64,000 nucleotides of DNA from Pseudomonas panipatensis (GCF_900099785.1 NZ_FNDS01000002.1:558001-622000), one strand, 5' to 3'; shown: positions 41,768 to 50,637, numbered from the stretch's first letter. Notes: generated from the letters alone by a model not told the origin. Translations and numbers: made by a program.

Positions 41768-42327
41768 CCTTCGCGCACCCGCTTGCTGCAGCAGGTGCGA
41801 TAACGCCGGCCGCTGCCGCAAGGGCAGCGCGCATCGCCACGGCCGCCGAGTTCCAGCCAGCTTTCCAGGCGCTGGCGCATGCCGGCGCGCATCTCGCGGA
41901 CCTCGTCATCCAGCGTCGGCCGCAGCAGCTCGCGGCACAGCCAGAGGTAATCCTCCAACAGTTGGTCACGGCTGAGCGCCTGGAACTGTTCCGGCAGCGG
42001 CACCCCCTCGTAGCGGCGCGCCGGGTCGGCGAGAAAGGCGATCGCCGCGCCCTTGGGCACGACATTCCACAGGCGCCCCTGGGGATCGCGCCAGCAGGCG
42101 CTGAAACGGGCGCGCAGGGCCAGGCCGGGCCACTCCTCCAGGCACCAGCCATCGACGCGCTCGCCGCCCAGGCTGTCCACCGCGCGGCCCACCGAGTACC
42201 AGGGTTCGCCGGCCAGGCTTTCCGGCAACGGCAGGGGCGCGGCCACCTCGGGTTCGCCCTGCGCCACCAGGCGGCGAGCGAAACGGCGAAGGGGGTTGCT
42301 CAGGTGCGTGGGGGCTTGGAATGGCAT
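41764..42327 (-). CDS. SEC-C motif protein
   Basis: This 187-residue protein ends with a zinc-binding SEC-C motif, CPCGSGRRYRTCC, near its C-terminus. The N-terminal part carries a YchJ-like/UPF0225-unrelated region that I do not recognise, with EPWYSVGRAVDSLGGERVDG near residue 47. The SEC-C motif suggests zinc-dependent protein interaction. The MPFQAPTHL start is chosen by length and by a GATCACC-adjacent site; evidence for it is moderate. It overlaps the preceding convergent gene by 4 bp. Confidence 0.7.
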   Translation of the reverse strand: MPFQAPTHLSNPLRRFARRLVAQGEPEVAAPLPLPESLAGEPWYSVGRAVDSLGGERVDGWCLEEWPGLALRARFSACWRDPQGRLWNVVPKGAAIAFLADPARRYEGVPLPEQFQALSRDQLLEDYLWLCRELLRPTLDDEVREMRAGMRQRLESWLELGGRGDARCPCGSGRRYRTCCSKRVREG

Positions 42328-42390
42328 GGGATCACCCTGGATGGAGGCCGGCGGCGTTCCGACCGGCTCGCGCCGCGGGGGTTCCCGGCG

Positions 42391-42423
42391 GCCAAGGGCG
42401 AGCATTCTAGGCTCGCCCTTGGC
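42391..42423. terminator. long hairpin after deoC
   Basis: GCCAAGGGCGAGC and GCTCGCCCTTGGC form a perfect 13-bp stem with a 7-base loop, 16 bp past the deoC stop on the minus strand. No T-run is present, so termination is inferred from position. Confidence 0.55.
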
Positions 42424-42438
42424 GCCGTCAACGCGCGA

Positions 42439-43203
42439 TCAGGAGACCGGCGACTCGGCGTTGGCCAGGTAGCGCAGCAGGTCGTCGAGCAAGCCGGAAT
42501 CGGTGAAGCGCAGGTGCTCGGGGCTGACCCATTGCGCGCGCAACAGCGACTCCGCGAGCGCCAGATAGACCTGCGCATCGGCCAGGCCAGGCAGCCCGCC
42601 GCAGGCTTTGAAGCCCACCTTGCCGCCGGCCTCGACGATGCATTCGAGTATCACCCGCGCCGCTTCCGGCGTGGCCTGCACGCTCGTCTTGCCGGTGCTG
42701 GTCTTGAGGAAATCGGCGCCGCCGGCGAGGGCCTCGCGGCTGGCCGTGCGGATCAGCTCGGGATCGCCCAGCTCGCCGCTTTCGAGAATCACCGTGAGCC
42801 GGTGGTACGGCCCGCACAGCGCCTTGCAGGCGCGGATCAGCTCCAGCGCGCCGCTCGGCTGGCCGGCCCGCAGGGCGTGCCAGGGGTAGACCAGTTCGAT
42901 CTCGTCGGCGCCCTCGGAAAGAGTACGCCGCACCTCGTCCAGCACGTCCTGGCGCGCGCCATCGCCGGCCGGGAAGTTGCACACGCTGGCCACCCGCACC
43001 GCGCGGCCGCCCAGGCCGTTCAGGGTGCGCCGGGCGACATGCACGAAGCGCGGCGCCACGCACACCGCGGCCACGTTGCCATAGGGCGTCAGCGCCTGGC
43101 GGCAGAGCTGGACGATATGCGGCATGTCATCGCCGCTGTTCAGCGAGGTCAGGTCGAGCAGCGCGAGCACGCGGCCCGCCAGTTTGGCTTGGGGATTGAT
43201 CAT
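42439..43203 (-). CDS. deoC: deoxyribose-phosphate aldolase
   Basis: This 254-residue class I aldolase has the Schiff-base lysine in ADFLKTSTGK and the proton-relay lysine segment VGFKACGG. Early segments LDLTSLN and VASVCNFPAGDG also fit the E. coli-type DeoC. It cleaves 2-deoxyribose 5-phosphate to glyceraldehyde 3-phosphate and acetaldehyde. It follows amn on the same strand, so both act in nucleoside and nucleotide breakdown. A GGGAGGA site precedes the ATG. Confidence 0.92.
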   Translation of the reverse strand: MINPQAKLAGRVLALLDLTSLNSGDDMPHIVQLCRQALTPYGNVAAVCVAPRFVHVARRTLNGLGGRAVRVASVCNFPAGDGARQDVLDEVRRTLSEGADEIELVYPWHALRAGQPSGALELIRACKALCGPYHRLTVILESGELGDPELIRTASREALAGGADFLKTSTGKTSVQATPEAARVILECIVEAGGKVGFKACGGLPGLADAQVYLALAESLLRAQWVSPEHLRFTDSGLLDDLLRYLANAESPVS

Positions 43204-43247
43204 GGCGTCCTCCCGGATCGGCGTTGGGGGCATCCTGCCACAGGCGG

Positions 43248-43266
43248 TTCCCGCCGATGGCGGGAA
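43248..43266 (-). terminator. hairpin between amn and deoC
   Basis: TTCCCGCC and GGCGGGAA form an 8-bp stem with a 3-base loop, 22 bp past the amn stop. No T-run follows; it could attenuate read-through into deoC. Confidence 0.4.
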
Positions 43267-43287
43267 GGCCCGTTGCATTGCCGCAGG

Positions 43288-44763
43288 TCAGCGGAACGGC
43301 GGCTCGTCGAAACTGCGCAGCTTGCGCGAGTGCAGCGAGTTGAGCTGGGTGCGCAGCAGATCGACGGCGGCGATGCCGATGGCCAGGTGCTGGCTGACCG
43401 CGCGCTGGTAGAACGACGTCGCCGAGCCGGGCAGCTTGATCTCGCTGTGCAGCGGCTTGTCCGACACGCACAGCAAGGTGCCGTAGGGCACCCGCAGGCG
43501 ATAGCCCTGGGCGGCGATGGTGCCGCTTTCCATGTCCACCGCGATGGCCCGCGCCAGGTTGATCAGCGGTCGTTCCTGGGCCCAGTGCAGTTCCCAGTTG
43601 CGGTCGTCGTAGGTAAGCACGGTGCCGGTGCGCAGGCGCCGCTTGAGCTGCTCGCCGCGCTCGCCGGTGACCGCCGCGGCGGCCTCCTGCAAGGCCACCT
43701 GGACCTCGGCCAGCGCCGGGATCGGAATGTGCGGCGGCAGCACGCGGTCGAGGATGCCGTCGCGGCGCATGTAAGCGTGGGCCAGCACATAGTCGCCGAT
43801 GGTCTGCGACTGCCGCAGGCCGCCGCAGTGGCCGATCATCAGCCAGCAGTGCGGGCGCAGCACGGCCAGGTGGTCGGTGATGTTCTTCGCGTTGGACGGG
43901 CCGACGCCGATGTTGATCAGGGTGACACCGTCGCCGTCGTTGGCGATCAGGTGATAGGCCGGCATCTGGAAGCGATGCCACTCGACGCCGGCGACGATGG
44001 CATTGGCCTCGCCCTCGTCCATGCCGCGCTCGATCACCACGTTGCCCGGCAGCACCATGCGCACGAAGCGCGGGTCGTTGCGCAGGCGCTCCAGGCCCAT
44101 GTGAATGAACTGATCGACGTAACGGTGGTAGTTGGTCAGCAGAATCCAAGGCTGCACATGGCGCCAGTCGCTGCCGGTGTAATGCACCAGGCGGCGCAGC
44201 GAGAAATCCACCCGCGCGGCGTCGAACAGCGCCAGCGGCATGGGGTCGGCGCCCTCCCACTTGTACAGGCCATCGGCGATGCTGTCGGAAGTGGCTGACA
44301 GGTCGGTGCTGGGGAACACCCGCGCCAGCTCGGCGGCGGTCACCCCGGAACCGGCCAGCTCGTCGCCGTGCTCCACCACATAGGGATAGGGAATGTTCTG
44401 CTGGCTGGGGCCGACGTCGACGCGCACGGTGAAGTCCGCCATCAGCGGCCCCAACTGGTCCAGCAGGTATTTGCGGAAGGCTTCGGGGTGGGTGATGGTG
44501 ACGCTGTAGTTGCCCGGCGTCTGCACCTTGGCGAAGGCGCGGGTGGTCGAGGGCACTTCGCCCTGGCAGAGATAACTCAGGCGCAGTTGCGGGTAGCGGA
44601 ACAGCTCGCGCTGGGCAGCATCGGGTTCTTCGCGGTTCTTCAGGTAACGCGAGAGCGCCTGGCTCAGGGCGTCGGTGGCACGCTTGTGCAGGACGGCAAG
44701 GCGGTCGACCGCTTCTTCGGCGGTGTGGGCGACGATGAACTCGTCGCCAGGAACGGCATTCAT
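43288..44763 (-). CDS. amn: AMP nucleosidase
   Basis: This 491-residue enzyme has the two-part architecture of AMP nucleosidase: an N-terminal AMN domain (about residues 10-180) and a C-terminal phosphorylase-type domain with TLINIGVGPSNAKN, LMIGHCGGLRQSQTIGDY and the catalytic ALDMESG-type segment IAVDMESGTIA. It hydrolyses AMP to adenine and ribose 5-phosphate. Length is normal. It is transcribed together with or just before deoC. Confidence 0.93.
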   Translation of the reverse strand: MNAVPGDEFIVAHTAEEAVDRLAVLHKRATDALSQALSRYLKNREEPDAAQRELFRYPQLRLSYLCQGEVPSTTRAFAKVQTPGNYSVTITHPEAFRKYLLDQLGPLMADFTVRVDVGPSQQNIPYPYVVEHGDELAGSGVTAAELARVFPSTDLSATSDSIADGLYKWEGADPMPLALFDAARVDFSLRRLVHYTGSDWRHVQPWILLTNYHRYVDQFIHMGLERLRNDPRFVRMVLPGNVVIERGMDEGEANAIVAGVEWHRFQMPAYHLIANDGDGVTLINIGVGPSNAKNITDHLAVLRPHCWLMIGHCGGLRQSQTIGDYVLAHAYMRRDGILDRVLPPHIPIPALAEVQVALQEAAAAVTGERGEQLKRRLRTGTVLTYDDRNWELHWAQERPLINLARAIAVDMESGTIAAQGYRLRVPYGTLLCVSDKPLHSEIKLPGSATSFYQRAVSQHLAIGIAAVDLLRTQLNSLHSRKLRSFDEPPFR

Positions 44764-44889
44764 GCTGAGCTTCCTGTCTGAACAGTCGCCTCCATCTTGC
44801 CTGCTTCCGGGGCACTTGGGGATGACAGATTTTGCGCACGGTCGCCGGATCGATCCGTCGCCCGACGCTCAGGCGAGAATCCGCGCCGC

Positions 44890-45275
44890 GGAGGCGGATG
44901 ACAGACGCTTCGCACGCAACAGGGTGCTGCTTTCATAAATTCGCCGACGGCTTGTCGCTCCCTGTAGGCATCGCCTTGTTTCCCCCCTGCCCGCCGGTAG
45001 ATTGGCCGGTGCTGCGGTCAATCCCGCAGCCGGGTTTGACGGCCCGACTCCCAGGCGCGACTGCGTCTTCTGACGCATGCAAAGGTAGCGAATACCTTCG
45101 CAAGCCTTGGCGCACCTGCGGTTCAGACCGCTACGCTCAATGGCAGGCCGCGCAGGGAGATCGCTTTGTGGTCTGCCGGTTTCACTGGGGCCGGTCCGTC
45201 AACCCTGCGTGGTCTGCCACCCTTCGAATGACGGCGACTGGGCGGCAGCTCCTACTCACTCAAGGAGTCCCCCCA
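44890..45275 (+). ncRNA. candidate structured leader RNA of the BRO-N gene
   Basis: The 512-bp gap after amn contains three consecutive stem-loops: GCTGCGG/CCGCAGC (45011-45030), TGCGTC/GACGCA (45062-45077, loop TTCT) and AAGGTA/TACCTT (45082-45098, loop GCGAA). The frame of the BRO-N gene remains open across the whole leader from 44832 on, and translates as AVNP-type SVNPAWSATLRMTATGRQ just before the start. Phage-type Bro and antirepressor genes in Pseudomonas often follow such long leaders, from memory. The boundaries are estimates. Confidence 0.45.
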
Positions 45276-45788
45276 ATGAACAATGAAGTTCATGCACCCA
45301 GTGTGTTCATCCGCTATCAACGCTTCCTGCGCGCCCTGATGCTGGACGACCAACCCTGGTTCGCCGCCCGTGATCTGGGCGCCCTGATGGGCTGCAAGGC
45401 GGAGCACTACACAATCCACCGTCTGGACGCCGACCTGCGCCGCCTGGTGCGGCTGCAGACCCACAGCGGCGAAGAAGACGCCTGGCTGGTCAGCGAAGCC
45501 GGCTTCTTCATGCTGCTCAGCCGCTACCGCCACCCGGAAAACCGCAGCCTGCGCCAATGGGTCACCCGCGATGTGATCCCCACCCTGCGCAGCACCACCC
45601 ACCCCGCCCACCACCCGCGCCGCGCCCTGCTGCGCTGGAATAGCAGCGACATCGCCCTGCTGGAATGGCACGACCAGCTCTGGGTCCGCTACGCCGACCT
45701 GCCGCAACTGCTCGAACCACACCCCGACCAGCCACCCAAACCCGGCTGGTGGCGGAGCTTGCAAGAGCGCTGGCGAGCCGGCGCCTGA
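45276..45788 (+). CDS. BRO-N domain (phage antirepressor-like) protein
   Basis: This 170-residue protein has a BRO-N domain: RFLRALMLDDQPWFAARDLGAL split as WFAARDLGALMG near residue 27, with SEAGFFMLLSRYRHPENRSL later and VTRDVIPTLR. The C-terminal 50 residues are Pro- and Trp-rich. BRO-N domains occur in phage antirepressors and bind DNA. No other phage genes are near, so it looks like a stand-alone accessory gene. AAGGAG lies about 10 bp before the ATG, which supports this start over the long open upstream frame. Confidence 0.82.
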   Translation: MNNEVHAPSVFIRYQRFLRALMLDDQPWFAARDLGALMGCKAEHYTIHRLDADLRRLVRLQTHSGEEDAWLVSEAGFFMLLSRYRHPENRSLRQWVTRDVIPTLRSTTHPAHHPRRALLRWNSSDIALLEWHDQLWVRYADLPQLLEPHPDQPPKPGWWRSLQERWRAGA

Positions 45789-45798
45789 TCGACTAAGG

Positions 45799-45826
45799 GG
45801 CGGATAACCGCTCGCGGTTATCCGCC
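45799..45826. terminator. bidirectional terminator-like hairpin
   Basis: GGCGGATAACCG and CGGTTATCCGCC form a perfect 12-bp stem with the loop CTCG, between the BRO-N gene and the convergent acyl-CoA dehydrogenase gene. Only a short GTTG follows. Confidence 0.65.
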
Positions 45827-45837
45827 GTTGCGCGTGG

Positions 45838-47490
45838 TCAGCGGGCCAGGTGCGGCGTCGAGCGGGCCACCAGGGCCTCGACATCGGTGCCGCGCGGCAG
45901 GGTGCCGTAGACCCGGCCGCCGCCACCCAGGCGGCTGCCGATGAAGGCGTCGGCGACGGTGGCGTTGCCGGCTTCCAGCAGCAGCTTGGCTTGCAAGGCC
46001 ACGGCCACGTCTTCGGTGAGCTGGCGGGCGCGGAACTGGATGTCGGCGGTGTCGGCGAAGGCGGCCTTGAGGTTGCCGATGAAGGCTGCCAGGCGGGCGT
46101 CGCCGTGGCCGTCGCCGAGTTCGGCGAAGAGCGCGTCGAGCACGCCCGGTTCCTTCGACAGCGCGCGCAAGACGTCCAGGCACTGCACGTTGCCCGAGCC
46201 TTCCCAGGTGGAGTTGACCGGCGCCTCGCGGTACAGGCGCGGGAGGATGGTGTCTTCGACGTAGCCGGCGCCGCCCAGGCATTCGGCGGCTTCGTTGATC
46301 ATCGCCGGGGCGCGTTTGCAGATCCAGTATTTGCCCACGGCGGTGACCAGGCGGGCGAACTTGTCTTCCTGCTCGTTGTGCGCCTGGTCGAGGGCGCGGC
46401 CCATGCGCAGGGTCAGCGCCAGGGCGGCTTCGCTTTCCAGCGCCAGGTCGGCGAGGACGTTCTGCATCAGCGGCTGTTCGGCCAGCACGCGGCCGCCGAC
46501 CTGGCGGTAGGCGCAGTGGTGCGCGGCCTGGGTCAGCGCCTGCCGCATCAGCGCGCTGGAGCCGATCATGCAGTCGAAGCGGGTCAGCGCCACCATCTCG
46601 ATGATGGTCGGCACGCCGCGGCCTTCCTCGCCGATCATCCAGGCCAGGGCGCCGCGGTATTCCACCTCGCTGGAGGCGTTGGACCAGTTGCCCAGTTTGT
46701 TCTTCAGGCGTTGCACGTAGAACTGGTTGCGCGTGCCGTCCGGGCGGTGGCGCGGCAGCAGGAAGCAGCTCAGGCCCTTGTCGGTGTAGGCCAGGGTGAG
46801 GAAGGCGTCGCACATGGGCGCCGAGCAGAACCATTTGTGCCCGACCAGTTCGTAGGCCTGGCCCGGACCGGGGATGCCCACCGGGTAGGCGCGCGTGGTG
46901 TTGGCGCGCACGTCGGTGCCGCCCTGCTTCTCGGTCATGGCCATGCCGATGGTGACGCCGGCCTTTTGCTCCATCGGCAGGTTGCGCGGGTCGTAGGTGG
47001 TGGCGAGGATCTTCGGCAGCCATTTCGCCGCGACGTCCGCTTGCAGCTTCAACGCCGGCACGCTGGCGAAGGTCATGGTCAGCGGGCAGCCGGTGCCGGC
47101 TTCGGCCTGGCTGTGCAGGTAGCTCAGGCCGGCGCGGGCGACCTGGGCGCCGGCGCGCGGGTCGGTCCAGGGCATGGACGGGATGCCGTGCTCGATGGCG
47201 CTGCGCATCAGCTCATGATAGGCCGGGTGGAATTCCACCAGATCGATGCGGTTGCCGTAGCGATCGTGGCTTTTGAATACCGGCTTGTTTTCGTTGGCCA
47301 GGAAGCCGGCGGCCATCAGCGGACCACCGGCCAGGGCGCCGTAGGCATCCAGGCGTTGCTCGGCCCAGCCGCCGTCGTAGCGCCGCAGCCATTCCTGCAG
47401 CGGCAGGTCGATGCGGTAGAGGTTGGCGCCATCCAGCGGCGGCACCTGGTTGGTCACTTCGTGGGTTTCGGCGTAGGCATGCACGTTCAT
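45838..47490 (-). CDS. acyl-CoA dehydrogenase, AidB type
   Basis: This 550-residue flavoprotein has the long acyl-CoA dehydrogenase architecture of AidB: MTEKQGGTDVRANTT near residue 190, RLKNKLGNWSNASSEVEYRG, EEGRGVPTIIEMVALTRFD and the C-terminal NSTWEGSGNVQCLDVLRAL. AidB-type proteins bind DNA and FAD and are linked to alkylation response in E. coli; a true acyl-CoA substrate is uncertain. The ATG overlaps the TetR gene stop by 4 bp, so the two are one transcription unit. Confidence 0.88.
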   Translation of the reverse strand: MNVHAYAETHEVTNQVPPLDGANLYRIDLPLQEWLRRYDGGWAEQRLDAYGALAGGPLMAAGFLANENKPVFKSHDRYGNRIDLVEFHPAYHELMRSAIEHGIPSMPWTDPRAGAQVARAGLSYLHSQAEAGTGCPLTMTFASVPALKLQADVAAKWLPKILATTYDPRNLPMEQKAGVTIGMAMTEKQGGTDVRANTTRAYPVGIPGPGQAYELVGHKWFCSAPMCDAFLTLAYTDKGLSCFLLPRHRPDGTRNQFYVQRLKNKLGNWSNASSEVEYRGALAWMIGEEGRGVPTIIEMVALTRFDCMIGSSALMRQALTQAAHHCAYRQVGGRVLAEQPLMQNVLADLALESEAALALTLRMGRALDQAHNEQEDKFARLVTAVGKYWICKRAPAMINEAAECLGGAGYVEDTILPRLYREAPVNSTWEGSGNVQCLDVLRALSKEPGVLDALFAELGDGHGDARLAAFIGNLKAAFADTADIQFRARQLTEDVAVALQAKLLLEAGNATVADAFIGSRLGGGGRVYGTLPRGTDVEALVARSTPHLAR

Positions 47491-48134
47491 GGCTGTTCCT
47501 CGGGCAGTGGCGCGCCAATGGCGCAGAGGCAGAACTGAACCAGGGCCTGGCTGACGTGCTCCAGGCTCAGGCTGGCGTGCCCGGCATCGCGGGCGGCACG
47601 GGCCGGCGGCGACAGCGGGCCGACCAGGGATTCGGCGATGGCGCCGACCAGGCAGGCGGCGATCAAGGGGGCCGGGAGGGGGCGGAAGCGACCGCTGCGC
47701 ATGCCCTCTTCGAGCAAGGCGACGAACAGTTCGGCGTAGGCCTCGCGGTAGAGCAGGCGTTGCTCGTCGACTTCGGCGTCGACCGGCTCGGCGATCAGGG
47801 CGAACGCCAGGCGCTGGCTGTCCCAGGCGCGCCGGGCGAACTGGCGCAGCCCCTGGGCCAGGCGCTCGGCGGGGTCGCCGGCGGCGCACAGCACCTCGGC
47901 CAGGGCATCCACTTCGCGCTGGCTGGCGCGGGCGAAGACCTCGGCGGCCAGTTCGCCCTTGCCGCGGAAGTAGCGGTACAGGCTGCCGGTGGCGATGCCC
48001 GCCTCGTCGGCCAGGGTCTGCATGGTCAGCGCGGCGAAGCCGCCGGCGGTGACGCGCGCCAGGGCCAGTTGGAGAATTTGCTCGCGCTGTTCGACGTCCT
48101 TCTGCTGGCGCGCTTCGGTCAAACGGTAAGCCAT
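47487..48134 (-). CDS. TetR-family transcriptional regulator
   Basis: This 215-residue repressor has an N-terminal helix-turn-helix, TMQTLADEAGIATGSLYRYF near residue 41, and a variable ligand-binding domain. It is the first gene of a two-gene operon with the AidB-type gene. A palindromic operator lies 13-47 bp upstream of its start, so autoregulation is likely. The ligand may be an acyl-CoA or related compound (inference from the partner gene). Confidence 0.9.
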   Translation of the reverse strand: MAYRLTEARQQKDVEQREQILQLALARVTAGGFAALTMQTLADEAGIATGSLYRYFRGKGELAAEVFARASQREVDALAEVLCAAGDPAERLAQGLRQFARRAWDSQRLAFALIAEPVDAEVDEQRLLYREAYAELFVALLEEGMRSGRFRPLPAPLIAACLVGAIAESLVGPLSPPARAARDAGHASLSLEHVSQALVQFCLCAIGAPLPEEQP

Positions 48135-48146
48135 GCTCTGAACCTC

Positions 48147-48181
48147 GATTCACTGCTTGAAATGCAGTGAATCACGATTCA
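48147..48181. promoter_or_regulatory. palindromic operator of the TetR-aidB-like operon
   Basis: GATTCACTGC and GCAGTGAATC are perfectly inverted around TTGAAAT (48147-48173), and the right arm forms a second palindrome TGAATCACGATTCA (48168-48181). Three GATTCA/TGAATC half-sites are therefore spaced within 35 bp, next to the TetR start. It is an excellent candidate for TetR-dimer binding. Confidence 0.75.
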
Positions 48182-48249
48182 TAGCTTGGTCTAAAGGGCG
48201 ATTTTCGCCAGAGCCGACGACGCTTTGGCCAGGCGCCGCCGGCAAGGAC

Positions 48250-50637
48250 TCAAACCAAACCGGGGCGGGCCGGCTGGCACAGCAGCCAGTCGTGCAGCAG
48301 GGTCTGCAGTTCCTCGAACTTCACCGGCTTGGCCAGGTAGTCACTCATGCCGGCAGCCAGGCAGCGTTCGCGGTCGCCGCTGTGGCTGTGGGCGGTGATC
48401 GCCAGCACCGGCAGCTCGGCGCCATGGGGCAGCGCGCGGATCGCCCGGCAGGTGGCGAAGCCGTCCATGACCGGCATCTGGCAGTCCAGCAGCACGGCGT
48501 CGATGGCTTCCCGGCGCAGGAGTTCGATGGCCTCCGCGCCGTTGTCGGCGGTGCGCACCCGGTAGCCAAGCTTGAGCAGCATGCCGCGGATCACCAGTTG
48601 GTTGATGGCGTTGTCCTCCACCACCAGCACCGTGCACTGCTCGGGGCCGCGCAGCGCCTGGCCACCGGCGCGACGTGGCGGCACGGCGACGCTCTGCGCC
48701 GGCTGGCCGAGCAGCAGTTCGAGGCTGAACCGACTGCCGCTGCCGGGGGCCGATTCGTGGTGCAGCTCGCCGCCGAGCAGGGCCGTCAATTTGCGGCACA
48801 GCGCCAGGCCGATGCCCAGGCCGCCGTATTCACGGGTCAACGAGCCGTCCAGTTGGTAGAAGCGTTGGTACAGCGAGTCGTCCTTCGGGGTTTCGAAGCC
48901 GATGCCCGAGTCCTCTACGTCGATGCTGAGCAGAATCCCGTCGGCCTGGCGGCGGCCACCGACACGCAGGGTCACGCCGCCCTGGTGGGTGAACTTGATG
49001 GCGTTGTCGAGCAGGTAGCCCAGGGCCTGGGCCAGCTTGCCGGTGTCGCCTTCGAGGGTATCGGGGAGGCTTTCGTCCAGTTGCAGGACGAAGCGCAGCC
49101 CCTTTTCCTCGGCGCGCGGCGCGTATTGCGCGCGCAGGCTGTCGAGCAGGCCGCGCAGGCTGAAGGGTTCGCGCCGCGGGTAGAGCTTGCCGGCGCGCAG
49201 TTCGATCAGCGCGAGGATGTCGTTGACCATGCGCATCATGTCGCGCGCCGAGCCGGAGGCGGTCTTCTGGTACTGCGCCAGCTCGATGTCCATCGGCACC
49301 GTCTGCATCAGCTCCAGCGAACCGATCACGCCGCTCATGGGGGTGCGCAGCTCATGGGTGACGGTGGCCAGGAACTCATCCTTCAGGCGGTTGCTGTTGG
49401 CCAGTTCGAGGTTGAGCTGCTCCAGCTTGCGGCTGGATTCCTGGAGGATCCGCGTGCGTTCTTCCTTCATGGCGTTGATGCGGTCGGCCAGGGCCAGCGA
49501 CAGCAGCCCGACCTCCAGCGCCGAGCCGATCTGGCTGGCGTACATGGTGAGGAAGACGTTGGGCAGGAAGCCGAGCACCATCAGGGTGTTGACGGTGCCG
49601 CCGAGGAGGAAGGCGGTCCAGGCGAAGATGAAGTAGCGCGCCACGCGCATGCCGCGCAGCCAGGCGAGAATGCCGGCGCTGAAGATCACCACCACGAAGG
49701 CCAGGGCCAGGTAGGTGGCCAGGCGCAGCGACAGCGCGTAGCTGGCAGAAAGCGCCAGGAGCATGACCAGTGCGCCGATGCCCATCAGCAGCAGCAGGGT
49801 GCGGTCGACCCAGGGGCTGTGCTCGCCGGTGTGCAGGAAGCGGCGGGCGAACTGGCAGCCGAACAGCGCCGCCGAACCGATCAGGAAGGGCGTCGAGGCA
49901 TTGGCCCACCAGGGATTGTTCGGCCAGAAGTACTCGATGCCGGCGCCGTTGACCGAGACCTGGTAGAGGCCGAACGAGGCGATGTAGAGGATGTAATAGA
50001 GGTAGCTGGTGTCGCGAACGCTGAGGAAGATGAATAGGTTGTAGAGCATCATCACCAGCAGTACGCCATAGATGATGCCCAGCACGTAGACGTTGCCCGG
50101 CTGGCTCTCCATGTAGGCCTTGGGCGACCAGAGCGTCAGCGGCGCCTGGATCGAGCCCTGGCTTTCCAGGCGCAGGTAGGCCCGCAGCGGCTTGCCCGGC
50201 TCCAGCTTGAGGTCGAACAGGTAGTTGGTCAGGGCGATCGGCCGGCTGGAGAACGGCAGGGTGTCGCCGGTGCGCTGGGCCAGGCGGTAGCCGCCGGCGC
50301 CGTCGGGCAGGTAGAGGTCGAGGCGATCGAGTGGCGGGTAGGCCAGCTCCAGCAGCCAGTGCGCCGGGTCGCTCGATGCCTGCGGGCGGTAATCGAGGTC
50401 CAGGCGCAACCAGAACACCGAGCGCGAGTACCCGGCGTTGAGCACGTCGCGGTCGTGGCGGCGGAAGCTGCCGGCCAGCGCCGCCGAGGTGATGTCGGCG
50501 ATGCCGGCGGTGCCGCGCACATCTTCGAACACGTCGATTTCATGGCCCAGCGGCAGGCGCCCGGTGTGCTCGTCGAAGCTGACCGCTCCGGCCAGCGGCG
50601 AGAGAAGAACAAGGATCAGGATCAGCCAATGCCGCAT
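48250..50637 (-). CDS. ladS: hybrid sensor histidine kinase LadS
   Basis: This 795-residue protein has a signal peptide (residues about 1-18), a periplasmic 7TMR-DISMED2 domain (about 25-170), seven transmembrane segments (about 183-385), a HisKA domain with the phosphoacceptor in ATVTHELRTPMSG (His428), an HATPase domain (DNAIKF near 545, VEDSGIGF near 575) and a receiver domain with the phospho-aspartate in VLLLDCQMPVMDG (Asp718). Length and domain order match P. aeruginosa LadS, and it is followed by thiD as there. LadS feeds phosphate into the GacS/GacA pathway that switches between acute and chronic behaviour (family knowledge). Confidence 0.92.
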   Translation of the reverse strand: MRHWLILILVLLSPLAGAVSFDEHTGRLPLGHEIDVFEDVRGTAGIADITSAALAGSFRRHDRDVLNAGYSRSVFWLRLDLDYRPQASSDPAHWLLELAYPPLDRLDLYLPDGAGGYRLAQRTGDTLPFSSRPIALTNYLFDLKLEPGKPLRAYLRLESQGSIQAPLTLWSPKAYMESQPGNVYVLGIIYGVLLVMMLYNLFIFLSVRDTSYLYYILYIASFGLYQVSVNGAGIEYFWPNNPWWANASTPFLIGSAALFGCQFARRFLHTGEHSPWVDRTLLLLMGIGALVMLLALSASYALSLRLATYLALAFVVVIFSAGILAWLRGMRVARYFIFAWTAFLLGGTVNTLMVLGFLPNVFLTMYASQIGSALEVGLLSLALADRINAMKEERTRILQESSRKLEQLNLELANSNRLKDEFLATVTHELRTPMSGVIGSLELMQTVPMDIELAQYQKTASGSARDMMRMVNDILALIELRAGKLYPRREPFSLRGLLDSLRAQYAPRAEEKGLRFVLQLDESLPDTLEGDTGKLAQALGYLLDNAIKFTHQGGVTLRVGGRRQADGILLSIDVEDSGIGFETPKDDSLYQRFYQLDGSLTREYGGLGIGLALCRKLTALLGGELHHESAPGSGSRFSLELLLGQPAQSVAVPPRRAGGQALRGPEQCTVLVVEDNAINQLVIRGMLLKLGYRVRTADNGAEAIELLRREAIDAVLLDCQMPVMDGFATCRAIRALPHGAELPVLAITAHSHSGDRERCLAAGMSDYLAKPVKFEELQTLLHDWLLCQPARPGLV

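Noticed and set aside
40663-44298. A very long plus-strand open frame of about 1200 residues
   Set aside because: It runs antisense to the SEC-C, deoC and amn genes and overlaps the metallo-hydrolase; codon composition is that of a shadow frame in high-GC DNA.
45838-48153. A single 771-residue minus-strand protein through the TetR gene
   Set aside because: The acyl-CoA dehydrogenase start at 47490 overlaps the TetR stop by 4 bp; the N-terminal part of the longer frame is a shadow of the TetR gene.
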